Assembly (NCBI RefSeq): GCF_003576475.1
Contig: NZ_QWGR01000012.1
Coordinates: forward strand, 62,001 to 126,000
Origin: Maribellus luteus
GTDB taxonomy: Bacteria; Bacteroidota; Bacteroidia; Bacteroidales; Prolixibacteraceae
DNA length: 64,000 nt
Reading direction: 5' to 3'
Shown: piece after piece, positions 9,060 through 18,377 of the stretch
How the letters are laid out: the number at the start of each line of letters is the position of its first letter
Numbering within the stretch: position 1 is the first letter of the stretch
Notes under the pieces: model-generated
Databases searched by the model: none
Seen by the model: only the letters and a program-made list of their open reading frames with translations
Told to the model about the DNA's origin: nothing
Position numbers and translations under genes: made by a program

Positions 9060-9824
9060 TTACACCAGCTCAATTCCTACGGGGCAATGGTCCGAGCCCA
9101 TAACCTGGTCGAGGATGAAGGCGTCTTTTACTTCGGGAAGGAAACTTTCGCTTACCAAAAAGTAATCGATTCTCCAGCCGATGTTCTTGCCACGTGCTCC
9201 GGCGCGGTAACTCCACCACGAATATTTATCGGTAACATCGGGGTAAAAATGCCGGAAAGTATCGGTCAGTCCGCCTTGTGTAAAACGGTCCATTCCGTCG
9301 ATTTCTTCCTGCATGTAGCCGGCCGATTTGTTGTAGTTTTGTTTTGGGCGGGCCAGGTCAACAGCTTTGTGCGCCACGTTAAAATCGCCGCAAACAACTA
9401 CCGGCTTTGTTTTCTCCAGGTTCTTCAGGTAATCAAAAAACGCTTTGTCCCAATCCTGCCGGTAATCCAGTCGTTTTAATTCGCTGCCCGAGTTGGGAAC
9501 ATAAACAGTTACCATATAGAATTTTTCGTATTCCAGGCAAAGAATTCTGCCTTCCTGGTCGTGATCGTCGATTCCCATATCGCGGGTTACGGCAATTGGT
9601 TCTGTTTTGCTCAAAATGGCTGTTCCTGAATAGCCTTTCTTTTCGGCCGAATTGGAATAAATGTGGTAATCGTTGATTCCGGCCAGGGTTTCAGCTACCT
9701 GGTCGTCTTGTGCTTTGGTTTCCTGAAGACACAATATGTCAGGATTCATAAGCCGGAGATCGTTGAAAAAGTTTTTCTGAGCTACGGCTCTGATGCCGTT
9801 TACATTCCAGGAGATAATCTTCAT
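9060..9824 (-). CDS. xth: exodeoxyribonuclease III (AP endonuclease)
   Basis: A 254-residue EEP-superfamily nuclease of base excision repair: it cuts at abasic sites and removes 3' blocking groups. Asn7 (WNVNGIR), Glu35 (LQETKA), GDFNVAH and the C-terminal SDHCPVGI provide the metal-binding and catalytic set of the ExoIII family. The length matches the family. It is a minus-strand gene 104 nt downstream of the LTA-synthase-like gene and may be transcribed separately. Confidence 0.93.
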   Translation of the reverse strand: MKIISWNVNGIRAVAQKNFFNDLRLMNPDILCLQETKAQDDQVAETLAGINDYHIYSNSAEKKGYSGTAILSKTEPIAVTRDMGIDDHDQEGRILCLEYEKFYMVTVYVPNSGSELKRLDYRQDWDKAFFDYLKNLEKTKPVVVCGDFNVAHKAVDLARPKQNYNKSAGYMQEEIDGMDRFTQGGLTDTFRHFYPDVTDKYSWWSYRAGARGKNIGWRIDYFLVSESFLPEVKDAFILDQVMGSDHCPVGIELV

Positions 9825-9928
9825 AGTGCTATTTCTAAAACAATGTTATTACAACAGAAAACATGAACGGATGTTGACTGCCGGTCGGTAAAAACAAATG
9901 TAAATAAATAAAAAAAGTTTTGAGGGTT

Positions 9929-11914
9929 TTACTGAATTTGTTCCTTCATTAAACCTTCTTTGTAACGGTAGGCAGCACTTTCGTAATAGGCTATTGTTAA
10001 ATCAACCAGTTTTGTATCCTGATTCTTTAATTTGCTCATCTCCTTTTTATCGGCTAACCACGAATACTGATTCGCGTTCTTTTTGTCGGTAAGTTCGGTA
10101 AAAACAGCGCCCTTTAATAAGCCAACGGTGCGGTAGTTTCCAATCAGCGATCTTTCCTCTTCAGGGGTCATTTTCGCAATGTCTTTCCCGTAAAGCGATG
10201 TGCTGTAATCCCAGTTCAGATAGCCAAAGAGAGTGGGCATTACATCGATTTGCGAGCACAGCTTGTCCACTTTTTGAGGTGCCACATGGGGCAGGTTGTA
10301 GATCAGCGCCGGAATGTGGTGTTTATCCACCGTAATTTCCCATTTCCCTGCACTACTGGCGCAATGGTCGGCCACCAGCACAAAAACAGTGTTGTCAAAC
10401 CACGGTTTGCTTTGGGCTTGTTTTATGAATTCTCCCAATGCGTAATCGGTATAAGTAACGGCTGCTTCGCGGGTTCCGTTGGGCAAATCAATTTTTCCTT
10501 CCGGAAATGAATAGGGACGATGGTTCGAAGTGGTCATCAGGAACGAGAAAGTCCGTTTCCCTTTCTCATAATTTTCATCGGCTACTTTCATCAATTTGTT
10601 GTACATATCGCCATCGCAAACTCCCCAGGCATTTTCAAAACTCACTTCGTCGTCCGCAATATTGTTACGGGTGGTTTCAATTTTATCTGACAGTAGATTT
10701 CCGCGGTTACGGTCGTAAATATTAAATCCCTGGCCTCCAAAAAAGCTGTTCATATTGTCGAAGTAGCCATCGCCGCCATAAAAAAAGTTGAGCTCGTAGT
10801 CTTTCTGCCTTAAAATACTAGCAATAGAACTCAGGTGCTGGTTGTTAAGCCTGCGCACAATGCTGTGACCGGGAGTGGGCGGTACACTCAGGACCAGGGC
10901 TTCCATTCCTCTGACAGTGCGTGTTCCGGTAGCGTACATTTCGGTAAACAAAACACTTTGCTGACTGATTTGGTCAATGTTGGGCGTAAGTTGCTTTTTA
11001 TTTCCAAAAATCCCCAGGAAATCAGCACTCAAACTTTCCACACATACCAGTATTATGTTTGGTTCTTGTTCCTGACCACTTGAAAGTGTATTGCGTTCCA
11101 GACTGTAGGTATTGGCAGGCTCATCAAATGTCTGGTTGTCTTGTCGCAGTTCACTTTTAATGGTTTCAAATGATTCGTTTACCGGCCGTGTTTTGTAAAA
11201 ACGATCGTAATCCAGTTCGTTGGACCGATAGGCTGCAAATAGCGAATAAACCCCGTTTTTCGACAATTCGTTGACATAGGTGTTGTCGCTAAACTCTGCC
11301 TGTTTGTTGGTGATAAATCCGGTGAAAAAAAGCGGAATAACCAGGAACAGGCTAAAGTAAGCCAGTCTTGCTTTAAACGCAGTTTGCCCCGAAAAGGCTG
11401 CCTTGATGGCTCCCAGTTTGTGAAACAAAAAGAACAGGGAAGCCGACAATAACACCAATCCGCTTATCAGCAAGGGAAGGGGATAAGACTGATTAATATT
11501 TTCCACCACTTCATAGGTATAAATGAGGTAGTCAACAGCGATAAAATTGTAACGAGTATTGAATTCTTCCCAAAAAGGAAATTCGCCCAGAAAGCCAAAC
11601 AATGAAAGAAAAATGGTGAGGGATAAAATAAAATAAGTCAGCACTTTATCCGGTGTCGAGCCGACTAATTTCTGGGGAACAAACAGAACATACAAAATGT
11701 AAGGAAAAATAAAAAAGGAGGCGGTTCCCAGGTCAAAGAACAACCCGAAAGCATATATTTTCAGCAGGTTAACAAGCGAAAAGTCGATGTTGTGCACCGA
11801 TAAAATGTAAAAGATACTTCGGGTGATAAATGAAATACTCAAATAAATGGCAATAAATGCAAAGCCAAGTGCATATCGGTTGTTTATCAGTGTTTTAATT
11901 TTATTTTCCCCCAT
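9929..11914 (-). CDS. LTA synthase family phosphoglycerol/phosphoethanolamine transferase
   Basis: A 661-residue membrane sulfatase-fold enzyme. Five N-terminal membrane segments lie within about residues 15-215, and a periplasmic catalytic domain follows. That domain opens with NIILVCVESLSADFLG. It contains the presumed nucleophile threonine in TGTRTVRGMEA and a late metal site in VADHC. In Gram-negative bacteria such enzymes move head groups from phospholipids to glycans or glycolipids, releasing diacylglycerol. The lipid kinase gene ends 10 nt upstream on the same strand, so the two are probably co-transcribed. The acceptor is unknown. Confidence 0.82.
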   Translation of the reverse strand: MGENKIKTLINNRYALGFAFIAIYLSISFITRSIFYILSVHNIDFSLVNLLKIYAFGLFFDLGTASFFIFPYILYVLFVPQKLVGSTPDKVLTYFILSLTIFLSLFGFLGEFPFWEEFNTRYNFIAVDYLIYTYEVVENINQSYPLPLLISGLVLLSASLFFLFHKLGAIKAAFSGQTAFKARLAYFSLFLVIPLFFTGFITNKQAEFSDNTYVNELSKNGVYSLFAAYRSNELDYDRFYKTRPVNESFETIKSELRQDNQTFDEPANTYSLERNTLSSGQEQEPNIILVCVESLSADFLGIFGNKKQLTPNIDQISQQSVLFTEMYATGTRTVRGMEALVLSVPPTPGHSIVRRLNNQHLSSIASILRQKDYELNFFYGGDGYFDNMNSFFGGQGFNIYDRNRGNLLSDKIETTRNNIADDEVSFENAWGVCDGDMYNKLMKVADENYEKGKRTFSFLMTTSNHRPYSFPEGKIDLPNGTREAAVTYTDYALGEFIKQAQSKPWFDNTVFVLVADHCASSAGKWEITVDKHHIPALIYNLPHVAPQKVDKLCSQIDVMPTLFGYLNWDYSTSLYGKDIAKMTPEEERSLIGNYRTVGLLKGAVFTELTDKKNANQYSWLADKKEMSKLKNQDTKLVDLTIAYYESAAYRYKEGLMKEQIQ

Positions 11915-11924
11915 CTTCGTTGTT

Positions 11925-12797
11925 TTAATTTTGTGTTTGTATTAGTTGGATCGTGTCCGAAATTTTTACATTCAGAATCGTGCCTGTCTTAACCAGCGGC
12001 TCTCCGTCGGTGTGGAAAAGAGAATACCGGGTGTCAACCTTGATCGTGTCGGTTTTGTAATACCGAATGTATTTGGAGTTTTTGCCTTTCCTTGAAAGCA
12101 ATTTAAGGGCTATGAACGGTATCAATGCCTTGTGAAATTTCCGGATGAGCACAACATCGATCAACCCGTCGTGCGGATCGGCATTGGGAGCTATTACTGT
12201 GTTGTTGCCAAATTGCCTTGTGTTGGCAAAACAGATCATAAAATAGCTGCCTTCTTCGGTAGTATTATTAATGGTTAAAGAAGCATCTATTCCCTGATAG
12301 TTCCTAAACCCTTTGATGGTTTCAACGACATAGGTTAGCAGGCCTCGTTTTGAATTCTCTTCAAATTGTTTGGCAATAAAACTGTCGAAGCCAATACCGG
12401 CCACATTGCAGCAATAATTGTCGTTCACTTTTAGCACATCAATTTCGTGCGTATTGCCTTTTTTTATCCGGTCGATCGTGAAAGCAACATCCTTTCGGTA
12501 GCCCAGTTCGCGTGCAAACCCGTTTCCCGAACCATTGGGTAATACGGCAAATACAAGCTTCGATTTTACCGCGTAGTTAAGTACACTGTTTATGGTACCG
12601 TCTCCTCCGCAAATTACCAGTACCTTGTATTTTGGGTCGATGGTTTCCAGAAAGGTTTTCGTTTCTTCCTTGCTTCCGGTTATAAAATGGTCTATCGCAT
12701 CATCGCACTGCTGAATGGCTTTGATAATTCTGAGATAATCCCCATTCCCGGATGACGGATTGATAAGAAATATAATTTGGTCAGAATTGAATGACAT
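11925..12797 (-). CDS. diacylglycerol/lipid kinase of the DagK_cat (YegS/DgkB) family
   Basis: From the ATG at 12797 this encodes 290 residues. FLINPSSGNGD near the N-terminus, GGDGT at residues 64-68 and PNGSGNGFARELG are the nucleotide-binding signatures of the DagK/LCB5 fold. The enzyme would phosphorylate diacylglycerol or a related lipid at the inner membrane. An in-frame start 12 codons earlier has no support from family length. It lies directly upstream of the LTA-synthase-like gene, whose reaction would release diacylglycerol, so a recycling role is a good inference. Confidence 0.82.
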   Translation of the reverse strand: MSFNSDQIIFLINPSSGNGDYLRIIKAIQQCDDAIDHFITGSKEETKTFLETIDPKYKVLVICGGDGTINSVLNYAVKSKLVFAVLPNGSGNGFARELGYRKDVAFTIDRIKKGNTHEIDVLKVNDNYCCNVAGIGFDSFIAKQFEENSKRGLLTYVVETIKGFRNYQGIDASLTINNTTEEGSYFMICFANTRQFGNNTVIAPNADPHDGLIDVVLIRKFHKALIPFIALKLLSRKGKNSKYIRYYKTDTIKVDTRYSLFHTDGEPLVKTGTILNVKISDTIQLIQTQN

Positions 12798-12911
12798 TTC
12801 CCTTGTCCCGAAAAATTTGCGCAAAGATGACAAAACTTTTTTTACAAAAACGATTCATCCCTTTTGAATTTGAATCAGATCATTAACGACTGATGCGGTA
12901 AATAGTTCAAA

Positions 12912-12946
12912 TAAAAACCCGGACCAATGCCCGGGCTTTCTTTTTA
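12912..12946 (-). terminator. intrinsic terminator after the FadL-type gene
   Basis: CCCGG (12918-12922) pairs with CCGGG (12931-12935) across an 8-nt loop. Read on the minus strand, the stem is followed by a run of T. It lies 38 nt after the stop of the FadL-family gene. The plus strand also has a T-rich flank, so it could act in both directions. Confidence 0.65.
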
Positions 12947-12983
12947 CAGTTTTCACTGTAGTCGTATTTCTCAAGTACGTAGT

Positions 12984-14237
12984 CTAAAACGAAAATCCGA
13001 GTTCCAGTTCCAGCTGATTCATCTCCACTTCAATGGTTTGCCCCTGAGCCATGGGATTGTCTCCTTTTACACTGCTGTTCATGGCATAGTTAACAGCGAA
13101 ATGAATTTTGTTTCCTTTGCTGCCAACCGCTTTGGAAAGACCAAGGGCAAGCTGATTTTCAATTACTCCCGGGGCCAGAATGTTAAACAACACTTCCGAT
13201 TCAGGAACAGGGTTCTTACCAAAAGAAGCTCCACACCTGAATTCCCATGTGTCCAGTCCGGCATAGTTCAGCCCCACTTTATAAACCATAATGTTTTCCC
13301 ATCCAAAACCGGCACCTGCATCGCCACCCAAAGGACCTTGCATCAGGTTGGGAAGCATGGGGTTGCCAATCGATTTTACTTCGTTGTAATGAATGGCTTT
13401 CGCATCGGCTATCAAGGTCAGATCCGAGACAAATTCCCATGAAATACCGGCTGTCCAGCTCGACGGAATGTCGAAATCGCCTTGTTCGGCAAACAAACCG
13501 GCGTAGTCTTTAAATTCGCTCATGTACTCTTTCGACTGGTAAGTAAGACCGATGGCAAAGTTTTCGGTTAAATGTCCGAGGTAGCCAATTTTGAATCCAT
13601 AACCAAATCCGTTGTCTTTACCGTTTCCTGACAGTGCGCTTGCATCCGATGAAAATCCGGCAAACGAAGCCAGGCCTTTTGCTTCAAAATACTGGTACGA
13701 AATAACTCCGGTTACACCAATGCTGTGTTTTTCTCCCAACTTATGAGAATAGGTAATGTTTCCAAATAACTGAGCCAGGTTAACACCTGTAGATTTGGAT
13801 GACGGATCGCCAAAAGTCATTGTGGGATAATCGGTATTCATTCCACCGTTGCCAAACAATGCCGCTGAAATACTTGATTTCTCATTTAACATCCAGTTGG
13901 CACCTGCCGAAGGAAGTAAAAACAATTTACTGTCGCTTTTAATCGTTCCCGGAGCCAGGGGAAACATGGCATCTGCCGCAGGGCTTCCTCCAATTGTATA
14001 TTGTCTGTTGGGGTTAAAAAAATCGATTCCAACCTGGTATTGTTGCCCCAGGAAAACGGTTGCAGCCGGGTTGCCGTTAATCAAAGATCCCTGGTAAAAG
14101 GCAACACCTGCTCCCGCAAAACCTTTGTTGATGGTTCCGTACCCGGTTGAAAAATAACCGTCGGTTGCAGAAGAATATAGTGCCACAAGCTGAAATACGA
14201 GAAGAAGGCTGAATAGCCTGTAAGTTGCTTTTTTCAT
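12984..14237 (-). CDS. OmpP1/FadL family outer-membrane transporter
   Basis: From the ATG at 14237 this gives 417 residues with a signal peptide (MKKATYRLFSLLLVFQLVALYSSA). The mature start GYFSTGYGTINKGFAGAGVAF is the conserved N-terminal hatch region of FadL-like proteins, and the chain ends in a phenylalanine after LELELGFS. FadL-type barrels carry hydrophobic substrates such as long-chain fatty acids across the outer membrane. A start 31 codons upstream is rejected because it would precede the signal peptide. It is divergent from the large plus-strand gene at 14638; the 400-bp gap between them holds no recognisable gene. Confidence 0.85.
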   Translation of the reverse strand: MKKATYRLFSLLLVFQLVALYSSATDGYFSTGYGTINKGFAGAGVAFYQGSLINGNPAATVFLGQQYQVGIDFFNPNRQYTIGGSPAADAMFPLAPGTIKSDSKLFLLPSAGANWMLNEKSSISAALFGNGGMNTDYPTMTFGDPSSKSTGVNLAQLFGNITYSHKLGEKHSIGVTGVISYQYFEAKGLASFAGFSSDASALSGNGKDNGFGYGFKIGYLGHLTENFAIGLTYQSKEYMSEFKDYAGLFAEQGDFDIPSSWTAGISWEFVSDLTLIADAKAIHYNEVKSIGNPMLPNLMQGPLGGDAGAGFGWENIMVYKVGLNYAGLDTWEFRCGASFGKNPVPESEVLFNILAPGVIENQLALGLSKAVGSKGNKIHFAVNYAMNSSVKGDNPMAQGQTIEVEMNQLELELGFSF

Positions 14238-14637
14238 AGTTAATTTATTATGGTTTTTCGGCTTGCTAAAGTAGAAAAAGAAGTCAAAAAGTTTTTTAAT
14301 CAATCGGTTAAATTTATTGATATATGTCAATAGCTAGATAATATCACTAAAGAAGATTCCGTTAAATCTTTAATTACGGGCATTTGCTTTTATCTATAAT
14401 CGTTCTGAATTGTGTAATTTTAGTGTTTAAAGAACAAAGCTTATCCTGTAACGGGTTTTTGAAGCAGATAAAAGTGTTCTTTTCCTTTAAGCCAGGAAGT
14501 AGCAGATAGACAGAAAAACATGAATTTCAACAGAGTGAATAATCAGAAGAACATGTTCCCCGTTCGCCAACGGAAATTGTAAGTAGCCTGGTTAAAAGGA
14601 GACAATAAACAGTTAGGATAAATGTAAAATTAGAAAT

Positions 14638-17600
14638 ATGGAAAATTCTCAGTTTTTAAATAAATCACGGAAGCAGATTCTTCGCGACAGGCGCGACATG
14701 ATTCAGTTCATCAATCTGCAACTGGCTTCGCTCGGACAGCCGGTGTTTAACGACGACTCAGACTCGGATAAAAAATATGCCAACGCCAAGTTCCTGGGAC
14801 TTACCGAAGGATTGATCAACAGCTTTCGTCAAAAATCGAGATTGCTGAGCGGGCATCTTTCTCCGGTTGATACCCGGATTCAGAATTTTATTGATGATTA
14901 CCTGAAAGAGGTGGATTTCAATAAAAACAACCGTTTACCCAACGATACGCTGGTGCTGAACCAAAAGGGAATGGCGCGCGAGTTAAGTTTGCCGCCTGAT
15001 GGCGAGGAATTCAAAAGCAGCCTTTTGAGCTCGTACCGTTTGAAACAGGGGATTCTGAACAACCCGGCGCACGACAAACGTACTACCAAAGGTACTTTTC
15101 ACATTGTAAGAGGTGGCCTGCCTGTTCCGCTCGATAAGAAAGAAGTTCCAAAAATTACGTTCGCGCATTTGTTGCACGCAGCTTTGAACCCTTCGGACGA
15201 ATTGAAGGTGCTGCCTTTTACTTCGAGCCAGGAAAAACAGGCGAAAGTAATGGTGTCGCTGTTGCTGCGCCCGGTGGTTTGTCCCGAAGTAAAAGGGGTG
15301 ATCAGCCGGAAAAGCATGGAGATTCGTTTTTTTGCCCCGGGTAGCCTGGTGAGTAACCTCGACTTTGTGGAAACGATTTTTGGCAATGCCGGCGACCACA
15401 ACCTGGCAGTAAACGATGCAGCTTTGGATGTGGAGCACTGGACCGGAACCACCGGTTGTATTATTCTGGCTCCGCAGCTTATCACACTGAAGAAGAAAGA
15501 TGTGGGACTGCCGCATTACGACGATGCTTCGGCGCGCCAACGCCGGGAAGGCATGTGCTGGAAAGAGGAGAACGAACTTTACAACGACGGGGGAGCGTTT
15601 AAAATTACCTGCCGCGACGACCGCGGGGTGGTGATTACGCTGATTGCCGATAACTATTACGGATATTCCAAGAAGGAGATCAAAACACAGATCAGCTACT
15701 CGGCCAACCTTTTCGGCTTGGTGGAAGAAGAACATGCAGGTGGCGCCATTGCTTTCCCGCGTGGAAACATGAGCGACAGCGTGTTTGGAACTAATTTCAC
15801 CAAAAAATTCGATCAGCCTTATTCGTTTGATGAGGTAAAAAAACTGCTGGCTGAGAGAATCGACCTGCAAAAGGGCAACTACGCCATTGATAAAAAATAC
15901 CCCGATATTGTTTACATTCCGGAGAATGCGGATATAGAAGTGGAAAAAAGTTCGGTGAGTTGGAGCTACAAAAACCAGGATTACAGTTTAAAACTTTCTC
16001 CGGGAAAAGTATATGTGCATCCAACCGGGCATAAATTCCAGCTGGTAAAACACCCAACCCAGGCCCTGTGGCGCATTATCGACACAGCCCCTGAAGGAGT
16101 GTTCTGCCACAAGCCCAGCACGGTTTCGGGTGGCGGAAAATCCGAGATTTCCAAATCGATGCAAAATGCGATTAAATTTGGATCTTTCTACATCGATAAC
16201 CTGGAGGAAGCTGAAGACAAAGTGGATGAAATCATCAACTATAACTATTCCAACCGCTGGGAAAATATTCGTCCGGATGCCGCACCTTCCAGATCTTTCC
16301 TCAGCAAGGAGCGGACCCTGGGATCGGCAGTGAAACTGCTTACCCCGTCGGATCAGTATAGCGACGAGTACAATCGTTTTCTGACTGAAATACCCGAACA
16401 CGTGCGTACTTTAGCCTTCTTTGTAAAAAGGCATTACCGCGGAAACGAAGAACGGGATATTAAATGGCGCGAGTTGTTTAACGTAGAAATTGTGAACGGG
16501 CGCCCGGGCAATGTGTTGCGTTACAAACACAACCCCATTACCGCCAGTTACGTTCGCATTGGTTTTAATCCCGAAGGAAGATGGTACTTGCATAAACTGC
16601 GTTCCGACTTTGTTCCGTCGATGAAAATTCAGACCGAAGACGATATTTCGGCTACGATTACCGTTCCGGCCGGGCGGTTGAGTAACCTGAACAAGGAATA
16701 TTCGAACCACAGTGTGAAACTGGTAGCCAACTGCGAAAGTTACCTGTTCCAGCGCCCGGATGAGGCGGTTATTCGGGGGTACGACAAAGAAGCCGAGCGG
16801 GAAATTGTGGACAACAATACTTTCCTGACCAACTACGAGCCGCTTACCCGTCAGAATGCACAGGAACTGATCGATAACGCCATCAGCTTTGAAAAATATA
16901 CCGATCCGGTGAAGGAGTTTATTACATCGGTGGCCAACAGCGATAGCAGCCACTATTTTGTTACACCTTCTCATACGCGCATTGTGGATGGTGTACCCAC
17001 CAACAACCCGCGTTACCTGCAACGGAATATTTTCAAGGAAGAAACACAGGATTCGTACCTGGCCGATATCGGCGTTCGTTTGTTCCGCAAGATTCAGCCG
17101 CAGGACCCGGTACATTGGCCGGTGAACGCTGTTTTGCCGGGGAGAAGAAACAATCCTGCTGATAAAGTTTCGGGTATCCGCCCGCTTGCCGTGTACAACC
17201 CGATTCACTATCAGGAGTTGCCCGAGTTGTTTATGGATTTTATCGCCAGCATTACCGGAAAGTCGCCTTCAACAACCGGCGCAGGTTTGGAAGGAGCCCT
17301 TACCAAGGGGCCGTTTAATATGCTGGTACCCACTACCGATTTGAACAACGCTTTGCTTTCCTATATTCTGACCGAATACAATGGTTTTAGCTCGGCTGCC
17401 GGTTACATTGGCACCGAAAACCGCTTCGACCACGACATCAGTATCCTGATCCCGGAGATTTGGGCACGTTTGGTACCCGAAGACCGCGATCCGAAGAAAC
17501 TGATTGAGAATGGCTGTCTGGAAAAACTCGAAGATTTTGAGTACAACGGGAAAAAAGTGCTGGCCAGTCGTTTGGGCTACCGTATTACGCCAAATTTTGC

Positions 17601-18123
17601 TTTCCGCTGTATGAACCGTTTGTTCGACGAGCCGCTGGCAGTATTCAACGAGCGCATGCTGAAACCCGAATTACAGGGAATGGATGAATATGTAGACGGT
17701 ATTAACAACATTACTGAAGCCATGCAGCGTGCAGCGCTTCCGTATTTCGAAGACGGAAGTGTGGACGCGGCTATTCCGCCGTTAAAAGTACTGTTGCATG
17801 TAATGGCCTACGGTAATTACGAAGGAAAGGATATGAACGATCCGGAACTGCGGAAGTTATTTGAGCGCGAAGAAGTGCTGAAAGCTGACTGGTACAAGGA
17901 GCGTTTGGCGCTAAAACAGCAAAAGGACGTGGCTTTCCACCGGTCGCAGATCGAATACCTGAAAGAATTTATTGCAGACGAGCAAAATGCACAGCTCGTA
18001 GACGAATTGAATGTTGCGGCACGCTTGAAGTATGCCGAGCAGATGCTGGCGCATGCCGAATCGGAACAATACCTTGCCGAGCTGGTGGGGACGATCGGTG
18101 CCGATCCGCTGTTTAGGAAATAG
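14638..18123 (+). CDS. probable PPi-dependent phosphoenolpyruvate carboxykinase
   Basis: This 1161-residue cytosolic protein has no signal peptide or membrane segment. Its length matches the diphosphate-type PEP carboxykinases (about 1150 residues) described in Entamoeba and Propionibacterium, which interconvert PEP + CO2 + Pi and oxaloacetate + PPi. A P-loop-like segment VSGGGKSEIS lies at residues 496-505, where ATP/GTP-type enzymes have their kinase loop. A highly conserved-looking central stretch around DNYYGYSKKEIKTQ and EEEHAGGAIAFPRGN precedes it. I recall this pattern as typical of the PPi family, but could not align it. It stands alone between divergent and unrelated genes and is followed by a terminator. 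Confidence 0.6.
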   Translation: MENSQFLNKSRKQILRDRRDMIQFINLQLASLGQPVFNDDSDSDKKYANAKFLGLTEGLINSFRQKSRLLSGHLSPVDTRIQNFIDDYLKEVDFNKNNRLPNDTLVLNQKGMARELSLPPDGEEFKSSLLSSYRLKQGILNNPAHDKRTTKGTFHIVRGGLPVPLDKKEVPKITFAHLLHAALNPSDELKVLPFTSSQEKQAKVMVSLLLRPVVCPEVKGVISRKSMEIRFFAPGSLVSNLDFVETIFGNAGDHNLAVNDAALDVEHWTGTTGCIILAPQLITLKKKDVGLPHYDDASARQRREGMCWKEENELYNDGGAFKITCRDDRGVVITLIADNYYGYSKKEIKTQISYSANLFGLVEEEHAGGAIAFPRGNMSDSVFGTNFTKKFDQPYSFDEVKKLLAERIDLQKGNYAIDKKYPDIVYIPENADIEVEKSSVSWSYKNQDYSLKLSPGKVYVHPTGHKFQLVKHPTQALWRIIDTAPEGVFCHKPSTVSGGGKSEISKSMQNAIKFGSFYIDNLEEAEDKVDEIINYNYSNRWENIRPDAAPSRSFLSKERTLGSAVKLLTPSDQYSDEYNRFLTEIPEHVRTLAFFVKRHYRGNEERDIKWRELFNVEIVNGRPGNVLRYKHNPITASYVRIGFNPEGRWYLHKLRSDFVPSMKIQTEDDISATITVPAGRLSNLNKEYSNHSVKLVANCESYLFQRPDEAVIRGYDKEAEREIVDNNTFLTNYEPLTRQNAQELIDNAISFEKYTDPVKEFITSVANSDSSHYFVTPSHTRIVDGVPTNNPRYLQRNIFKEETQDSYLADIGVRLFRKIQPQDPVHWPVNAVLPGRRNNPADKVSGIRPLAVYNPIHYQELPELFMDFIASITGKSPSTTGAGLEGALTKGPFNMLVPTTDLNNALLSYILTEYNGFSSAAGYIGTENRFDHDISILIPEIWARLVPEDRDPKKLIENGCLEKLEDFEYNGKKVLASRLGYRITPNFAFRCMNRLFDEPLAVFNERMLKPELQGMDEYVDGINNITEAMQRAALPYFEDGSVDAAIPPLKVLLHVMAYGNYEGKDMNDPELRKLFEREEVLKADWYKERLALKQQKDVAFHRSQIEYLKEFIADEQNAQLVDELNVAARLKYAEQMLAHAESEQYLAELVGTIGADPLFRK

Positions 18124-18147
18124 CAAGATTTTATTTAACGAATACAG

Positions 18148-18190
18148 AAAGGTTCCATTTGTCGGATGACAGATGGAACTTTTTCTTTTT
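18148..18190 (+). terminator. intrinsic terminator after the 1161-residue protein gene
   Basis: GTTCCATTTGTC (18152-18163) pairs with GACAGATGGAAC (18168-18179) around GGAT, with one wobble pair. A T-rich run follows at 18180-18190. It lies 28 nt after the stop codon. Confidence 0.8.
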
Positions 18191-18219
18191 AGGGGATGTG
18201 GTCTGTCCCTGATTTTTAT

Positions 18220-18254
18220 GCGCTTAGCGGAAGGATGCCGCTAAGCGCTTATTT
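18220..18254. terminator. second strong hairpin downstream of the same gene
   Basis: GCGCTTAGCGG (18220-18230) pairs perfectly with CCGCTAAGCGC (18238-18248) around a 7-nt loop, followed by TTATTTC. It may be a back-up terminator or part of the leader of the downstream DUF4386 gene, whose start is 130 nt further on. Confidence 0.5.
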
Positions 18255-18377
18255 CTGCAGGTAATCAACCTCCTCCAATTCATTCTCCATTGATAACCTG
18301 CACGTGGTCAGGTAAACAAAACAGGGCAAAATCGGGTTATGTATTCCATTAAAACGTAACAGAAAAACCTTTTTATT

